64,000 bases of DNA from Gnetum montanum (Eukaryota; Streptophyta; Gnetopsida; Gnetales; Gnetaceae): NCBI GenBank assembly GCA_015680685.1, contig MNCI01030499.1, positions 1,405 through 65,404 on the forward strand. Direction: 5' to 3'. Below, in pieces: positions 35,521-48,329 of the stretch. The translations under genes were made by a program, and so were the position numbers. Within the stretch, counting starts at the first letter, position 1; the number at the start of each line of letters is the position of its first letter. Under the pieces are notes generated by a model. That model saw only the letters and a list, made by a program, of their open reading frames with translations. It did not search any database and was not told where the DNA came from.

Positions 35521-37060
35521 CACTGTAAACAAATTTGAATTTTGAGCAATTTTTAGTGGAAACATTGGGATAAATGAATAGTTTGGAAGATGTAGAGGTG
35601 GTCTAAAGGGTTCTTGATCATAGAAGATGCTTAGAATATGAAAATTTGATAGTAAAATTTCATGAAAGAAGCAATCTTTTGCAAAGTAGGTTTGTGAGGT
35701 ATATAGGAGATGGGTTGTAGGAATTGTCAAAAGTATGATCAATCATGAGAATGTAGAAAGTGAAAATGATGGTTTAAGCATCTTTGAGGCACAAGATAAG
35801 GTGGAATTGGTTATTAGGTATGAAGTACAAGAGGTATACAAGTAGGTCCTTCCCAAAGTAGGCTTCAATCCTTAGTGTCCTTGTATAACCACGCCTACAA
35901 GTGTCTATAGGTATTCAAGGAGTTGAATGTAAAACATTCTTGTCTTGCAAAATACACATGTTAGTATTTCCTAAATGAGAAAATCATACTATATTTTACA
36001 AAACCATTAAATTATGATTATATATAACAATGGGGTGGGAGGGAAGTAGAAGGGGTGGGAGGAATTGGTACATGAAGTGTTTTATTATAGGCATAATGAA
36101 TTCTAAGTGTGATATGTGTTTAAAATAATTACTAGCCTTTCCATCCGAGATCCAAGCTAAGTCCATACCACTTACCAGTGACATCGCATTGCATCAACCC
36201 AAAACTAACAACCACAAGACTACCACTACTACAAGAAGTATTAACACTTGGAAATGAAGTTCAAGGAAGTAGTCTATTAATCACACTTAATTTTTTTAGC
36301 GTAGACTTGGCCATTGGACAAAGGAGTGCCTTTAGGCATGGGTAACATGTTTTTTAAGTATAACCCTTAGAAATCTTTATTCAATGCATTTATTATATTA
36401 TTATTATGTTGACCTTACTAGAGGACTACCTTCAGGCATGGGTAACATGTCATTCTAGTGACATATTAAGGCATCAATTATTTTGGACTTCTATGTTTTG
36501 TTAGAACTCAAGTAGATAATAAAACTTAATGGTAGGATAACACTTATAGTAGTAGTCTTAGAGAATCCACAAATATCCTTGATGTCACACCCTTTTCATT
36601 CCCACTTTGTTTTTTTCTTTCCAATACATGCATAATAATCACAAGTTTATTTTAGTTTTATTGTGAAGAGATTGTCATTATGTCTATGATAAGAACCTTT
36701 TATTATTGGAAATGAGTGGATGGATGATGTGGTCTCACTGTATATAGAATTAGTCTTCCAATGATTTGATAATATAGGGAAATATTCACATTATTGGGAC
36801 TACATTCTATTTTATTCCTTTGCACTTTATTAGAAAAATCAACAAAAATATGTACAAGAAAGATGATGAAAAATTGTAGAAATATGTTAAAAATAGAAAA
36901 GGTTGAAAATTATTAAAGAGTGAAAAATGATTTAGGAAATAAAAAGGATGTAAAAGAATGGAAAAATTAGTAAGAAATGGAAAAAGATAAAAATGTAGAA
37001 AAGTGTCAAAAGAAAAATTTATGCCTAAGTGTCAATTTTGACACCCCCATGACTATTTTG
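35521..37060 (-). other. Spacer of element D
   Basis: Non-coding. Conserved blocks: AAGTAGGTCCTTCCCAAAG (35842-35860), two copies of AGGCATGGGTAACATGT (about 36335-36351 and 36429-36445), the TGGATGGATGATGTGGTCTC block (36717-36736), an A-rich stretch (36840-37010), and an internal polypurine site (reverse AGTCATGGGGGTGTCA, about 37039-37054). Confidence 0.55.
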
Positions 37061-38250
37061 GAAAGTTGATATTTGGAGTATTGAATAGGTAGTAGCTTGC
37101 CTGGTGGATAGGGTAGAGTCCTTAAAAGAGTAGGAAAAGTCATGATATGGCTTGATTTGTTGAATATTCACAAGAATCAAATTTTGTGGCTTAGTTGGAT
37201 GATAGATCTGCATGGTGCTAGATTTTTATGATGCATGGATGATATAGGATCCTTTCCATAAGGTTTGGAACTTAGCCTTTTGTGGGACATGACTGGGATT
37301 ATAATAGAGGGCTTTATTGCCCAGTTAAATTGACAATTATCTTATTTTAGCATCATGTCTATTTTTGGAGTACTTTTTTGTGAATTTCATTACTCATTTA
37401 AGCGACTAATCTATTCTCATCTAAGAGATTAATATTTATGAGCCATTCTTGTTGAGCTAGGGTTAAGTCAAGATCAAGTGTACAAGTAGTGAAAGAGGTA
37501 TTTAGTTCCTCTTGGATCAGTAACATGGATAGTTTATGGTAATCTAACTCATAAGGAGAATAATCTATAGGAAGTTTCCATGTTGATCTATATGTTCATA
37601 AAGCATCATTAAGTTTAGTGCTCCAATCCTTCCTATATTGACTAACTATTTTGGTGAATATTCTTTTGATTTTCCGATTAGTCACTTTTGCTTGACCATT
37701 TGCTTGAGAATGATATGGTGTAGTTAGTTTGTTATTCACCCCAAGTTGTTGCATTAGCTTTTTAAATGTAGCTCCTGTAAAATAAGTCTTTTTGTCTAAT
37801 ATGAGTATGTGTGGCATTCTAAATCTATTCACCATATGTTATTAAAAGAACTTAGTAGCTATTTTGACTATGCAATCCTTGACTGCAAATGCTTTTACCC
37901 ATTTTGTGTAATAATTAACTATCGCTATAATGTATGGTTTTCCATTGGACATCAAGATGGTGGACCCCATAAAATCAATTCCCCAAATATCAAATGGTTC
38001 CAATGGCTATATCCACTATTGGAAACCTTCATTTTTATTGTTAATCCTCCATTGCATTGACACCTCTCATAAGATTGGGCAGACTGGTGTGCCTCTTGAA
38101 ATATGGTAGGCCAAAAGTAACCTTCCATCGACAATTTAAGTGTTGTTCTTCATCCTAAATAGCAATCACCACATGGTCCTTTTTGTGCATCTTGTAATGT
38201 TCTTTTTTGGTCTTCTTTAAGAACACACCATCTGATTAGCTGATCAGTAC
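37025..38250 (-). pseudogene. Integrase of element D
   Basis: Finger region (about 38200-38050) with GYFWPTIFQEAHQ and SYERCQC (first Cys lost). DDE core (about 38000-37560) has ILDKKTYFTGATF (Asp kept, flanking NG lost), and NGQAKVTNRKI carries Lys for the final Glu. The C-terminal end (37213-37025) has ILVNIQQIKPYH. Stops interrupt it. Confidence 0.75.
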
Positions 38251-38429
38251 AGATCTTGTAAAGGTTCCCATTAGTTTCCATATACTATTTAGCTTAATGG
38301 AGAAATTTCTCCTTTTTCTTCTTATCCCATTTAGTCAAAAGATTTTTTGTAGTGAGATAGGTCACATAATCAGAGATCCATGACTTTTCTATTGAGGTTG
38401 TAGACATTTATGTTTGTTATAAATAGATT

Positions 38430-39259
38430 TTCATCAAGAAATTAGTCTGATAATTGTTCATCATTATCTTGTAGTTCCTGTTTGAGTTTGGATGAATGAT
38501 CAACTACAATGTTTTTGGATCCCTTTTTATCTATCATGGTAATGTTGAATTCTTGCAATATCACAATCCATCTTATCATCCTTGGACTAACTACTAGTTT
38601 ATTCATTAGAAATTTGATTACATTATGATCTATGTGGACATAAATAGGATATCTTAGCATAAAATGTTTGAATTTCTTAAGTGCATAAACCATGTCCATA
38701 AGCTCCTTTTCTATAGTAGTGTAATTAAGTGATGCCCTAGTGATGCTTTGATTGGTGAAGTCTATGTAATAGGATCATCTTTGATCATCTAGTTAAGTGA
38801 GTACTACTCCTAGTACGTAGTTTGAAGCATCTATCATAATGTAGAAGGGTTTGGACCAATTTGGAGCTCAAAGGATTAATGTTTTGATTAGTTTCTATTT
38901 TGATGTCTTGAATGCTTTCTCACATAGTCATGTCTAGTGGAATGGTGCTTCTTTCTTCATGAGTACTACTAGCAATTTTGCAATTTTTAAAACTTTTCAA
39001 TAAATCTTTTATAATATCTTGTGTGGCCAGGAAATAATCTAACATTGTTAATAGTTTATGGCCTTTGATTAATGTTTTTGATGACTCTAATCTTCTTTAG
39101 ATTTACCTCTATTCCTTTGTGAGATACTATATGCCCCAAAACTATATTATCTTGAACCATTAAATGTATTTTCTACCAATTGAATTTTTAATTGGTTTTT
39201 ACACATCCTTTTAGCATTTACTTTAAATGGTCCAAGGCTTATTTAAAATCTAGCCCATA
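38430..39259 (-). pseudogene. RNase H and RT end of element D, truncated
   Basis: RNase H at 38699-38442 has HIDHNVIKFLMNK, ILQEFNITMIDKKGSKNIV. The RT/connection part (39240-38750) is recognisable as ALDHLK.MLKGCVKTN and VLGHMVSHKGIEV. The catalytic box would lie just beyond 39259 and is missing because element E interrupts here. Confidence 0.75.
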
Positions 39260-40125
39260 TGGTGAGCAGTGAGGTATCCCAACACTCTACCATACAAGTC
39301 ACAAGCATTCACATGCAACTAGATCATAATCCATGGATGGACAATGTAAGTATGCTAGAAGTTGATAGTAGGTTCATGATCATTATCTTCCTACGTTGAG
39401 TTAGTGATGTTCAAGCATATGGTTTAACTCTTAGTGAGGCATATGATAAGTTGATGTTGTTAGATTCAAATTACTCCTAGTGGTAAACATGATTGAAAGT
39501 GAAATCAAAGTCTAAGTCTAAGTGATACAGAAATAGAAATCTATTCTAGCCTAGAGAGATGAGCATTCAATCTTGGCTTGTCAATCATGTCTTGGGCTCA
39601 TGTAATTATCACTGGGATTACCAATTGGATCACTATTGAGAAAATTAAGCAAAGCCACTACTAGGTTACCAAACAATTACACTTAAATGCACGAAACTAG
39701 TCGTACTCATTATGCTTAACTAATGAGCATGAAAAATAAAGTAATTGGAAATGTATAGAATTAAGCTAAGTAAACACAAAAATTATGCTAAGTAAAGCAA
39801 AGGAACTAAAGGAATGCTATAATGATGAAAAATAGTCTCTATCTTTATTGTGGTGCATGAATCGTGCCCAAGTACAATTCACTTGAATAAAGACACAACA
39901 AAACTACTTAACATCACACTACAAGAATTTACTCTATTGCTAAGATTACAAAATAAAATTGCAAGAGTCTAGCTATGGGTTGGAAGAAATTGTTATTCCT
40001 TATGTGTCCAAGTGTCAGTATTTATAGGGATGCACAACTCTCACGACATTGCATCAACGATGATGTAGCATGAGCTACGATATCATTGATATGATAGTGC
40101 ACTTGAGAAAAAAATGAATTTATCA
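39260..40125 (-). mobile_element. 3' LTR of element E
   Basis: It is about 866 bp. U3 starts at 40125 (TGATAAATTCA) after the tract AGTCATGGGGGTA (40126-40138). It ends at 39260, and CCATA (39255-39259) is a candidate target duplication. Reverse TATAAATA is at 40019-40026. GGGATTACCAA words lie near 39612 and 39660. Confidence 0.8.
40019..40105 (-). promoter_or_regulatory. LTR promoter of element E
   Basis: Reverse TATAAATA is at 40019-40026. Words ACGACATTGC (40043-40052), GATGATGTAGC, AGCTACGATATCATTGATATGAT follow to about 40096. The internal promoter of E has ACGACAT (43629-43635) and AGCTATGATGTGAT, matching with transitions. Confidence 0.6.
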
Positions 40126-40336
40126 TACCCCCATGACTAATTGAAAACTCTTCCTCAAGTTAATACAAAATGAAGATAGAGTCTCTTACAAAATTGGGAG
40201 GTAGACTTTGAACTTGACATGAATAACTATTTCCAAGACTTTGAATGCTACATTGGTGTTTTTACAAAATGGACACAGTTAACAATGATAAGACAAGACA
40301 AAACAAAACAAAACAAAAATGAAGTAGCTCAATGTA

Positions 40337-43113
40337 GTCTTTAGGTTGCAAGTAGTAGAGGCTCTTCCATTGGATTCTTTCCTTTATCATCAGTCTTCTA
40401 GAAATAATATCTATTTAAGAGCACCTAATGTTTTTCTTCTTCCATCCTAGGGTCATGTACCATCCATGCAAATTATGCAATGTTTGATGGGGTTGGTACA
40501 TCCCATGGACATGGTAGTTGTAGGAACATCTTGTTGGCTTTGACATATTATACTATAAACTGTCATTGTTCCTCTTCAAATGCTTTGGCCACCTTTCTTA
40601 ACTCCTGATAATCAGACATTCAACATGTGAGATTTGTTGTAACATCCTTCTTTCCTTGGTAGCTAGCCTTCACAATTTTAAGCTTTGAGTTTTCCACATG
40701 CAACTTTTATAGGGCATCCTTCTGATCAGCAAAATCCTTTTCATACATAACATAAACAGCTACAACCTACTACTCGAGCTTCTTGTGTGGCCACGTTACT
40801 ATTAACATGGCTAGGTTAGCATACTAAATGTTAGCTAATTCCATGTTTACTATTAAATCTTTGATATGTAGGTCTTTATTCTTTATCTTGGCCTAGTGGA
40901 CATGGGTAAGGCTATCCAAGATGGGCTACCAGTTTGGTGTCTATGTAGTAATAGAGTTGATTTTTGCCTTTTCCATCTAGATCTATTTTTCATTTAATTA
41001 TTTAAACATACCCACTTGGTCTCTAAAATGCTTATGTAGCTTCTTATGCTATTTAGCCTCATTCTAGCACATGCTTATTTTGACTGCAGAATTTTGGCAG
41101 ATGATGAGTATGTCCTCCATTGATAAGGTTCTATTTGTATGGGCTAATTTGTTCATGTTCTAGTTGACATGAATGAACTATTTTTGTAGTTGATGGATGC
41201 TTTCTTTGAGAATGTTCTTCTACTTCTCAATGTCTATCAATCGAGTGTAGTTTGCAACAAGCTTTCTATTCTCCTCTTGTAGGGTAGTGAGAGCTTTGGC
41301 ATGTGTGTATGTTTGAGCTTTAGCTACTAATGCATTCCACAAAGCCTTCTCTCTGTCCATCTCCATTTGTATATTTCTTATAATTAGCTACCTGACTTGA
41401 ACAATCCTAAATTTTTCAAGTTGGTCTAGGGCTATGAATTGTGTAGGGTTCCTTATTTCTATTCTCAATGCTACTAATTCAAATTTTAGCCTTTGCACTT
41501 CATTTTCAATGTCTTCTACCCTTATTTCTTCCATTACTAGATTTAGTGGTTATGAGATTAGAATGAACTAGAGTGATATCATTGGGAATATCAAAGAGGT
41601 GTTGCATGATCTAGCCTAACTATAGCAGTTTTTCAAGGATATCATCATACTCAGTTGGTGTCATGGATATATCAACTAGCATTTGAGAATCTCTGGCTCT
41701 AGAAATATCAGCTGGTGATGCAACAGAAAAATTGAAAGACTTTTTGATGTGATCAGTTCTCACTTTCTTTCTTCTTGCTACATCCTTGTGTTGCATGACC
41801 ATAAGTGTGATACCTTTACTAATTTCTAGAATCACCTAGAAGGATGTGGTGTTCCTTGATATTTTTTGTGTCCAATTCTCTTCTCCTGCTGCCTACAAAG
41901 ATTCCTACCCACTAGCATGTCTAGTGAAAACTATAAGTATTGTAGAGCTCTCTCTTACTTTGTAAAAGGTAAAACCCTCTCTTGCTTCCTAGCTAATGGT
42001 GTTTATCATTTAGTGCAAATGGCTCACTGAAGGATGATAGTCTTATGGTAGTGGTGGAGCTTGTTACTTAGGTCTATCACCTATAGGTGTTGAGTCATTG
42101 GGTCTTAATTGTTGCTACTGATTGGTACCTAGAATGTTATTGGTAGATGTAGAACCTAATGTTTCCTCAGTGCCTATTGGTGTTTCCAACTCACCTTTCT
42201 TGGATGACACTAGCTTAGAATTTCTACGTAGGATGCATTTTGGATTTTTCCTAGAACATCATTTGTATAGCTGAGGAGCCTACTTGCTTGCATAGCTTCT
42301 TGATTAGGCAAGGGAATGGAAATGTTAGTTTCCCTACCTTCTTCTTCTCAAATCTTCTTTGGATCTCTAGGAAGATCTAATGGGTGATATTAACATTGAA
42401 TTTTCCAATCAAAATCGTACTTCCTCTGGCTACATAAATAGAAATCCTATTGAACCTTTTTGTTGGGAAAAAATGGTAGGTTCCAATCTTGAAATAGATC
42501 TTTTCTTTAGCAATGAGCTCACTATAGTCCTTGTATTCCTTGCCATAGGCTCTTTGTAGCCATAACTTTTTAGCATCTATGTCAGATCTTGTAGGTATTT
42601 GCATGATATTGGCTCTAAGCTTAAGGCCTTAGTGATTCCCTCAACAAAGTATGGCATAGAGACTCTCTCAATTTTTACCATTGCATCATCTTGATTATTT
42701 CTCAAAAATTGATATACTTCTCCCAAAAACCATTCAACATTACTAGACATGGTTGGCCATAAGGAAGATGCTTGAAGTTTTGTTTTGATAGCTTTTAGAG
42801 AAAATTCCATGAATGATATAAAGTTTAATTCCAAAATTATTGTGGATATTATGGATTTCTCTTGGATGGCTTGGAGGTAGTCTATAGATAGCATGAGGTG
42901 TTGACTCTATTCTACTGTTGGTGGTGCCTTTTCTTTAGCTTGTGCTAATTGTTCAATAGTAGGGGTCTATTGATGAATGCTAGATGATTGAGCCTCTTTC
43001 TTTGCATGTTTAGCTTATGGAGTTTGTTCTTGTGATTGGTTTCTTCCTTAGCCTCTTGGTTTTTTATTGCTAGGTTGTGAGGGTTCCTCTTTTGTGGGTC
43101 TCTTTGGATCCAT
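40337..43113 (-). pseudogene. Accessory ORF of element E
   Basis: The best copy of this protein. The ATG at 43113 starts MDPKRPTKEEPSQPSNKKPR. Then LWPTMSSNVEWFLGEVYQF (42894-42577), AKKLWLQRAYGKEYKDYSEL and YFKIGTYHFFPTKRFNR (42604-42377), KKVGKLTFPFPCLIKKLCKQ (near 42345), and a coiled-coil-like half with DISRARDSQMLVDISMTP (41835-41620). Total about 925 codons, broken by stops. The first half looks like a compact folded domain akin to putative plant transposon proteins. No catalytic motif is visible. Confidence 0.6.
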
Positions 43114-43597
43114 CTACAATCATTAAGGATTTAAGACTACTAAGGGATTCACATAAGTTCCTAATGGTTCATAATCCTTTCACGTATTCTTGGTTTAATC
43201 TAGTTTTTATCATTTTCATTAGTTATGGCTCTTATCATGATTGCAAAGTAAGAGAAATTTCAAGATAAAAAATCCTAATTATTATATATTTTATTATGAT
43301 GCCCTCTCATAGTTATCATTTTTTTTGTTTTTGTATCCTTGAATGGTTTGTATGGTTGGGTAAGAGAATAAATTATGTTCATTGGCTTTGATTTGATTAG
43401 TTTGATTAAAATATTTTTATTTCCTCTTATACTTACCCTTAATGGTATCTCCTGAGCATTAGGAAATTCTAACAAGGTTTAAGAATTTTGCAAATTGGTG
43501 TTGTAGTGAGGAAGTTCAAGCATTAGAGCTCCAAAAAACTACATGAAGTCCCCTTGTGTTGAAATGAGAAAATAAATTTTTTTCTAAATCTTGTAGG

Positions 43598-43690
43598 TAT
43601 ATATAGTTTTTTTATATGCATTGTTGATACGACATCATAACTTTGACATTGTATCACCTAATACATTGTAGCTATGATGTGATGCAAGAA
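43598..43690 (-). promoter_or_regulatory. Internal promoter of element E with inverted repeat
   Basis: Reverse TATATATA is at 43598-43605. Upstream on the minus strand, CATCATAGCTACAATGTAT and ATACAATGTCAAAGTTATGATG form a long imperfect inverted repeat (about 43632-43681). TATA lies 485 bp before the accessory ATG. A candidate splice donor GTAAGTATAAG is at 43436. Confidence 0.6.
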
Positions 43691-44848
43691 AAATTTTACT
43701 TTCTAAAGAATTTCTAATTTAAAAAATTAGTTAATTGGATAGTGTGGAAGATATGTAAATTTTATAAAGGATCTTGAGTCATAGATGATGCTTGGATTAC
43801 AAAAATTTGGCATTCAAAGTTCATAAGGAAGCAATCTTGGGCAAAAAAGGTCAATTAGGTATATATGAAATGGATTGTGAATTATTAACATATGGATAGA
43901 TTATAAAACTTATGGGAAGTAAAATTGAATACTAAAGTGTCTTGGAGGTACAAGATGATGTGGAATTTGTCATCAGTATGAGGTATAAGAGTGATACAAG
44001 TGGATCCTCCCCAAAGTAGGTTTCAACCCTTAGTGCCCTTGTATAACCATGCTTATAAGTGTCCATAGGCACTTAAGGAGTTGAATGTATAACATACCTA
44101 TCTTGAAAAACACACATGTTATTATTGACACATTAGGAAAACAACGCTATATTATACAAAATCATAAAATTATTATTAAATATTCCAGTGAGGTGCAATG
44201 GGTTTATAAGTGATTGTAGAAATTTGGATGTTAGATGTCTTACCATAGGCATAATGAATCCTTGTGTGTAACATGTGATTAAAGTGATCAATAGCCTTTC
44301 TATTCAAGATCCAAACTAAGTCTGTACCACTTCCAGTGACATCACAGTGTATCATCCCCATGACTAACACTCATAAGGCTACCACTGTGGCAAGAGGTAT
44401 CATCACTTAGCAATGTAGTTCAAGGAAGAAGCTTATTAATAACATAGTTATTTTTGAGATTTCTAAGAAGTCGCCTACCTTTTAGACATGGTTAATATGT
44501 CTTTCTAGTGGGACCCCCCAGAAATTTTATTTTGTGCTTTTATTATATTTTTACTATGTTGACCTTACCAGAGGACTACCTTCAAGCATGGGTAACATGT
44601 CTTTGCAGTGACATAGTAAGGTAATACTTATTGTACTATTACTTCCATTTTTCGTTAGAACTCAAGAGCATAATACAATATTAACAGTAGGATAAGACTC
44701 ATAGGATTCATCTCAAAGAATCCACAAATCCTCTTAATGTCACATCCTTTTCATTCCTACTTGGTTCTTCACTTTTTTATCTAGGCATGATGATCACAAA
44801 TTCATTTTAGTTTTGATGTGAAAAGAATATCATTATGACCATGATAAG
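43691..44848 (-). other. Spacer of element E, left part
   Basis: Non-coding, with the shared blocks CAAGTGGATCCTCCCCAAAG (43997-44016), AGACATGGTTAATATGTCTT (44483-44502) and AAGCATGGGTAACATGTCTT (44583-44602). It is interrupted at 44848 by element C and continues at 59957. Confidence 0.6.
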
Positions 44849-46052
44849 TGTGGATCATAGAACTTAGAAGGAGGGGATGAGTAAGTTTCCCAAATCAAAC
44901 CTTTATGAAACAAAGTGCACACATGAATTTATGTGGTTCCCCAACTTGGGTACTCCGCACTCGGAGGGTAGATCGCAAGCATACCTTTGGACTTTTTTTC
45001 TCTCAAAATGTAGTTAAAGGGTCCACACCTTGTACAGTCTTATAGTGTTATTCTAGACTATTGTATCACAACACCAATCATTCACCCCTCACAAGGTCCT
45101 GTTAGGCTTAGAAATGTGATTTTAAGGCTTCCACAACCTTTACAATTTGGAGCTTTGCACCAAAGTGTTGTACCGTAGCACCAACAACTCAATCCCATAG
45201 GATCCCGATAGGCTCAAGCATATCAACCCCACAAGGCAATAAGAACAAGAATTATAAGGGATAACTGAAACTTAGTTTTTTGATCCTTGTACAATGAGGT
45301 ATAGCACACTTTACAATGCCAAAATGATAAGACAATGAGGAGCAACAAAGAATTCAATTATTATAAATGATTTTAGAATGAATACAACAAGGATTTCATA
45401 TTTCCTAATGCACATCAAGTCTTCTTATATCTTTCATTCTTTTAAATCTATATTGGAACTTGTGCAATAGCTAGTCAATGATCATTAATGATCATGGGGG
45501 ACATCTTTCTTATGCCTAAGACATTTCTCTGTATTTATCTTCAATCCTAGGAAGACATCCTTTTGAATTCTCCATTCTAGAAGATGTCTTTATAAACTTG
45601 GTTTGCATTCTTCAAACGTGTCTTTTCCTTATGAAAGATGTCTTTTTCTAAGAAAGACATCTTGATATTTCTGAAGAGGTCTTTGTTTGAGTTCACTCCA
45701 ATTTTTCCAAGATGTCTGCTATTTTCTAGAGACATCTTTCTTTCACTTTCTTTGCCTTTTGAATGTATTATCCCTTGTCCATTGCCTTGATCGTTTGCAT
45801 GCTCTGATGATGATAAATTTTCTTGTATAGTATCTGGTCCTTGTCCATGTTCCTTGAATATTCTTTTGAACATCATGTGGATGACCTCCTCCTTTGAGCT
45901 CTAAATAGTTTGTTCCTTGTTCTCTTCATCTCATCTTGGTTTCCCTTGTACGTAGTCCTACAAACACAATAATCATACAACCATGCAAAAAACCTTTGAC
46001 TCCATTTTACTTAATGATTCTACACACACCAAAACACACTAAAGGGTCTACA
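44849..46052 (-). mobile_element. 3' LTR of copia-type element C
   Basis: It is about 1.2 kb with ends TGTRGACCC...GATCCACA on the minus strand. A polypurine tract CCAAAAAGGGAAAGAT (46069-46054, minus) precedes it. It contains an array of about nine AAGATGTCTT/AAGACATCTT words (45500-45735). It retains the uninterrupted sequence (TGATCCTTGTACAATG, 45281-45296) at the place where its partner LTR carries element F. Confidence 0.8.
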
Positions 46053-47123
46053 ATCTTTCCCTTTTTGGTGATGTTCAAAACTTGAGAAAATGGGTTAGTG
46101 ATCATAAAAATATAATCATACTACTCTCCCTCTTTTTGAACAACAACAAAAAAGGATAAAGTACTCCAACTTGGCGAGAAAATATATAAAAGAATAATTA
46201 TATCCAAATAATCTATAGAGCTAAGTAGCACTCATCTTTCTAAAAAGATATAGTATGTATTTATTAGATCCATGAAGAGGTGTCCCAAATTTGGTAAGAG
46301 TAAAACTGAAACCTCGAAATGAAATTCAACCTTAAGGTGAAGTAAAGGCTTTGAAAATTAAGCAACCTATCTCTAAAATCACAAGTTATTAGTAGTGCAT
46401 GGTGCTTGGAATGTTCAAATGGTCTTCATCTTTGCAAAACATGATTAAATAGACATATCTTTATGGTGAGGTAAATGTAACCATACAAGCTCACAATGGA
46501 AAACCATTGATGTCAAATTCATTTGTTAACAACAACAGACATGGATACTACATCCTCCACTTAAGGCATGATTATGGAAATTGAGAACTACTATTTTGAG
46601 ATAAAAAACAAGGAGCTACAATTAAATCAATAAGGACCCTCAACATTCAATTTTAAAGGCCAAAGCTAGAACAAGTAGGAATAAGCATCTTATCTAGTTT
46701 TCTCATTAAAAATTTCATTGCTATATTAACCAGAAATTTGGAAATTTTCATGAGAATAAGGAAGCTATGAGTGAGACATGCATATTTCGTAGTTTGATCA
46801 AGGCAATGCAACATCCACAACCATTGATCAAAAACATGCTAATAAGTATACATTCATATACTTCTTGAAGTTCTCTACTAATGTAAGTACGATCAAGTTA
46901 AAATAATCTATTAATAAACTTCAACACAAGATAGAGCATGGAGGATCAAGAAATCTATCTATTAGAAACAATTCTTTTATGGCAACGTGTATTTCTAGAT
47001 TCACCAAAGAAGAGAATAACAATAGAATATTAGAGCTATGAGAGAAACATGCATATTTTTCTTTTTGCATAAGATAGTATAACAAACACAACCACTTATT
47101 AAAAACAACTCATGCTGCTAGAG

Positions 47124-47157
<34 letters not shown>

Positions 47158-48329
47158 GATTAATCTAAAAGTTCACATATGCAAAAAACAATCATTCAAG
47201 ACTTTACCATTTCAAAAAAAGAAAAAAGAAAAAAAAACCTCTTAAAGTCCTTCTCCTGCTCATTATGATTCTTGGACATAGTCTTCAAAGACTCCCCCTA
47301 CATTAGTAACCTCCAAGATGATTGAGGAGTAGGCACCTCCTACACATGTGTTGCTTATGTTGGGCCTTTATGCAAATCACAAAAACACTATAACTGTAGG
47401 TCAACACTGAGCTCATTTGTGGAGATCTATGTTTTCAACCAGTAATATTGATAGAATTTTCAAAGGTTTGTCTTATCTTATAAATAGTAAAAACTCCCCA
47501 AATATTTTGAGCATAGAAACAAATTATTAAAAGAATTATAAAATTAGCAAGACTGAATGCAAGACAAGAAATCAAACTAAACTTTCTATGAGATGAAGAT
47601 CTAAGAGAATTTATTATGAGTTCTATTATAAATCTTCATAAAACCAATTATATCAATATCATGGATGAATGTAAGAAATTCTCTAAACACTTATTCCACC
47701 ATTGTTAATCTAGATAAGATGTAGATATTTTTAAACTTCTCAAACACTATCCAAATTAACTAGCAAAAAAAGAGATAGAGACTTACCTTGACTTACCTTG
47801 CTTGCTAGTGGGAAGAGAAGATCAATGGAGTTTGAGGTGAGGTTCCCTATCATGAAGTACCTCCTCATCCTTAGGTTCTATTTCATTCAGTCATGTATGT
47901 GATGTCTCTATTTGTTCATGTTCCTTATGATAGAACTCTTGATCACTTTTTCCATTATTTTGAAGGCTCCACTTCCCTTCATTCTTACTTATTAGTACTT
48001 GCACAATTTCCTTACCAAAGCCTTTTTGACAAGACCAAGCATTAATCCTGCTTTGATCATCATAGCTAAAAGCTTGCTTATCGTCATAATTTTTACACAA
48101 AAAATTATTCGTATGATCAAAATAATCAAACCTTACTACACTTGACCTTGCATTTTCATGTGTTGCTTCCTCTAAATTCTTTGGTTGATTTTAAGGAGTT
48201 TCTTCTTCTTGAATCTTGCTGCAATCCTTATTCAAAGAAGTTAGTTGTTGAATCTTAGCTTTTATATCTAAGATTTATTCCTTCACTTCAACATCAATAT
48301 CATCTAACAAAGAAAGTACTAGCTTCATT

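Larger units (their letters stand above)
30959..39259 (-). mobile_element. Element D: gypsy element with accessory ORF, cut in RT by E
   Basis: From high to low coordinates: RT end, RNase H, integrase, internal polypurine site, spacer, internal promoter, accessory ORF (34880-32105), tract, 3' LTR (31871-30959). At 39259 the RT reading stops where element E's LTR begins. The 5' part of D should lie beyond E, to the right of the window. Confidence 0.8.
39260..44848 (-). mobile_element. Element E: LTR element retaining only the accessory ORF (resumes 59957-60658)
   Basis: 3' LTR 39260-40125, tract, accessory ORF 43113-40337, internal promoter 43690-43598, spacer to 44848. Copia element C is inserted at 44848/44849, and E resumes at 59957 with the rest of the spacer, an internal polypurine site (60336-60352), a decayed PBS near 60455-60472 and a partial 5' LTR (60475-60658). 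Only about 100 bp separates PBS from the internal polypurine site, so gag and pol are both absent. Confidence 0.7.

Noticed and set aside
47136-47160. TA run as a regulatory or origin-like element
   Set aside because: A plain microsatellite in the non-coding half of the copia element, with no further structure.
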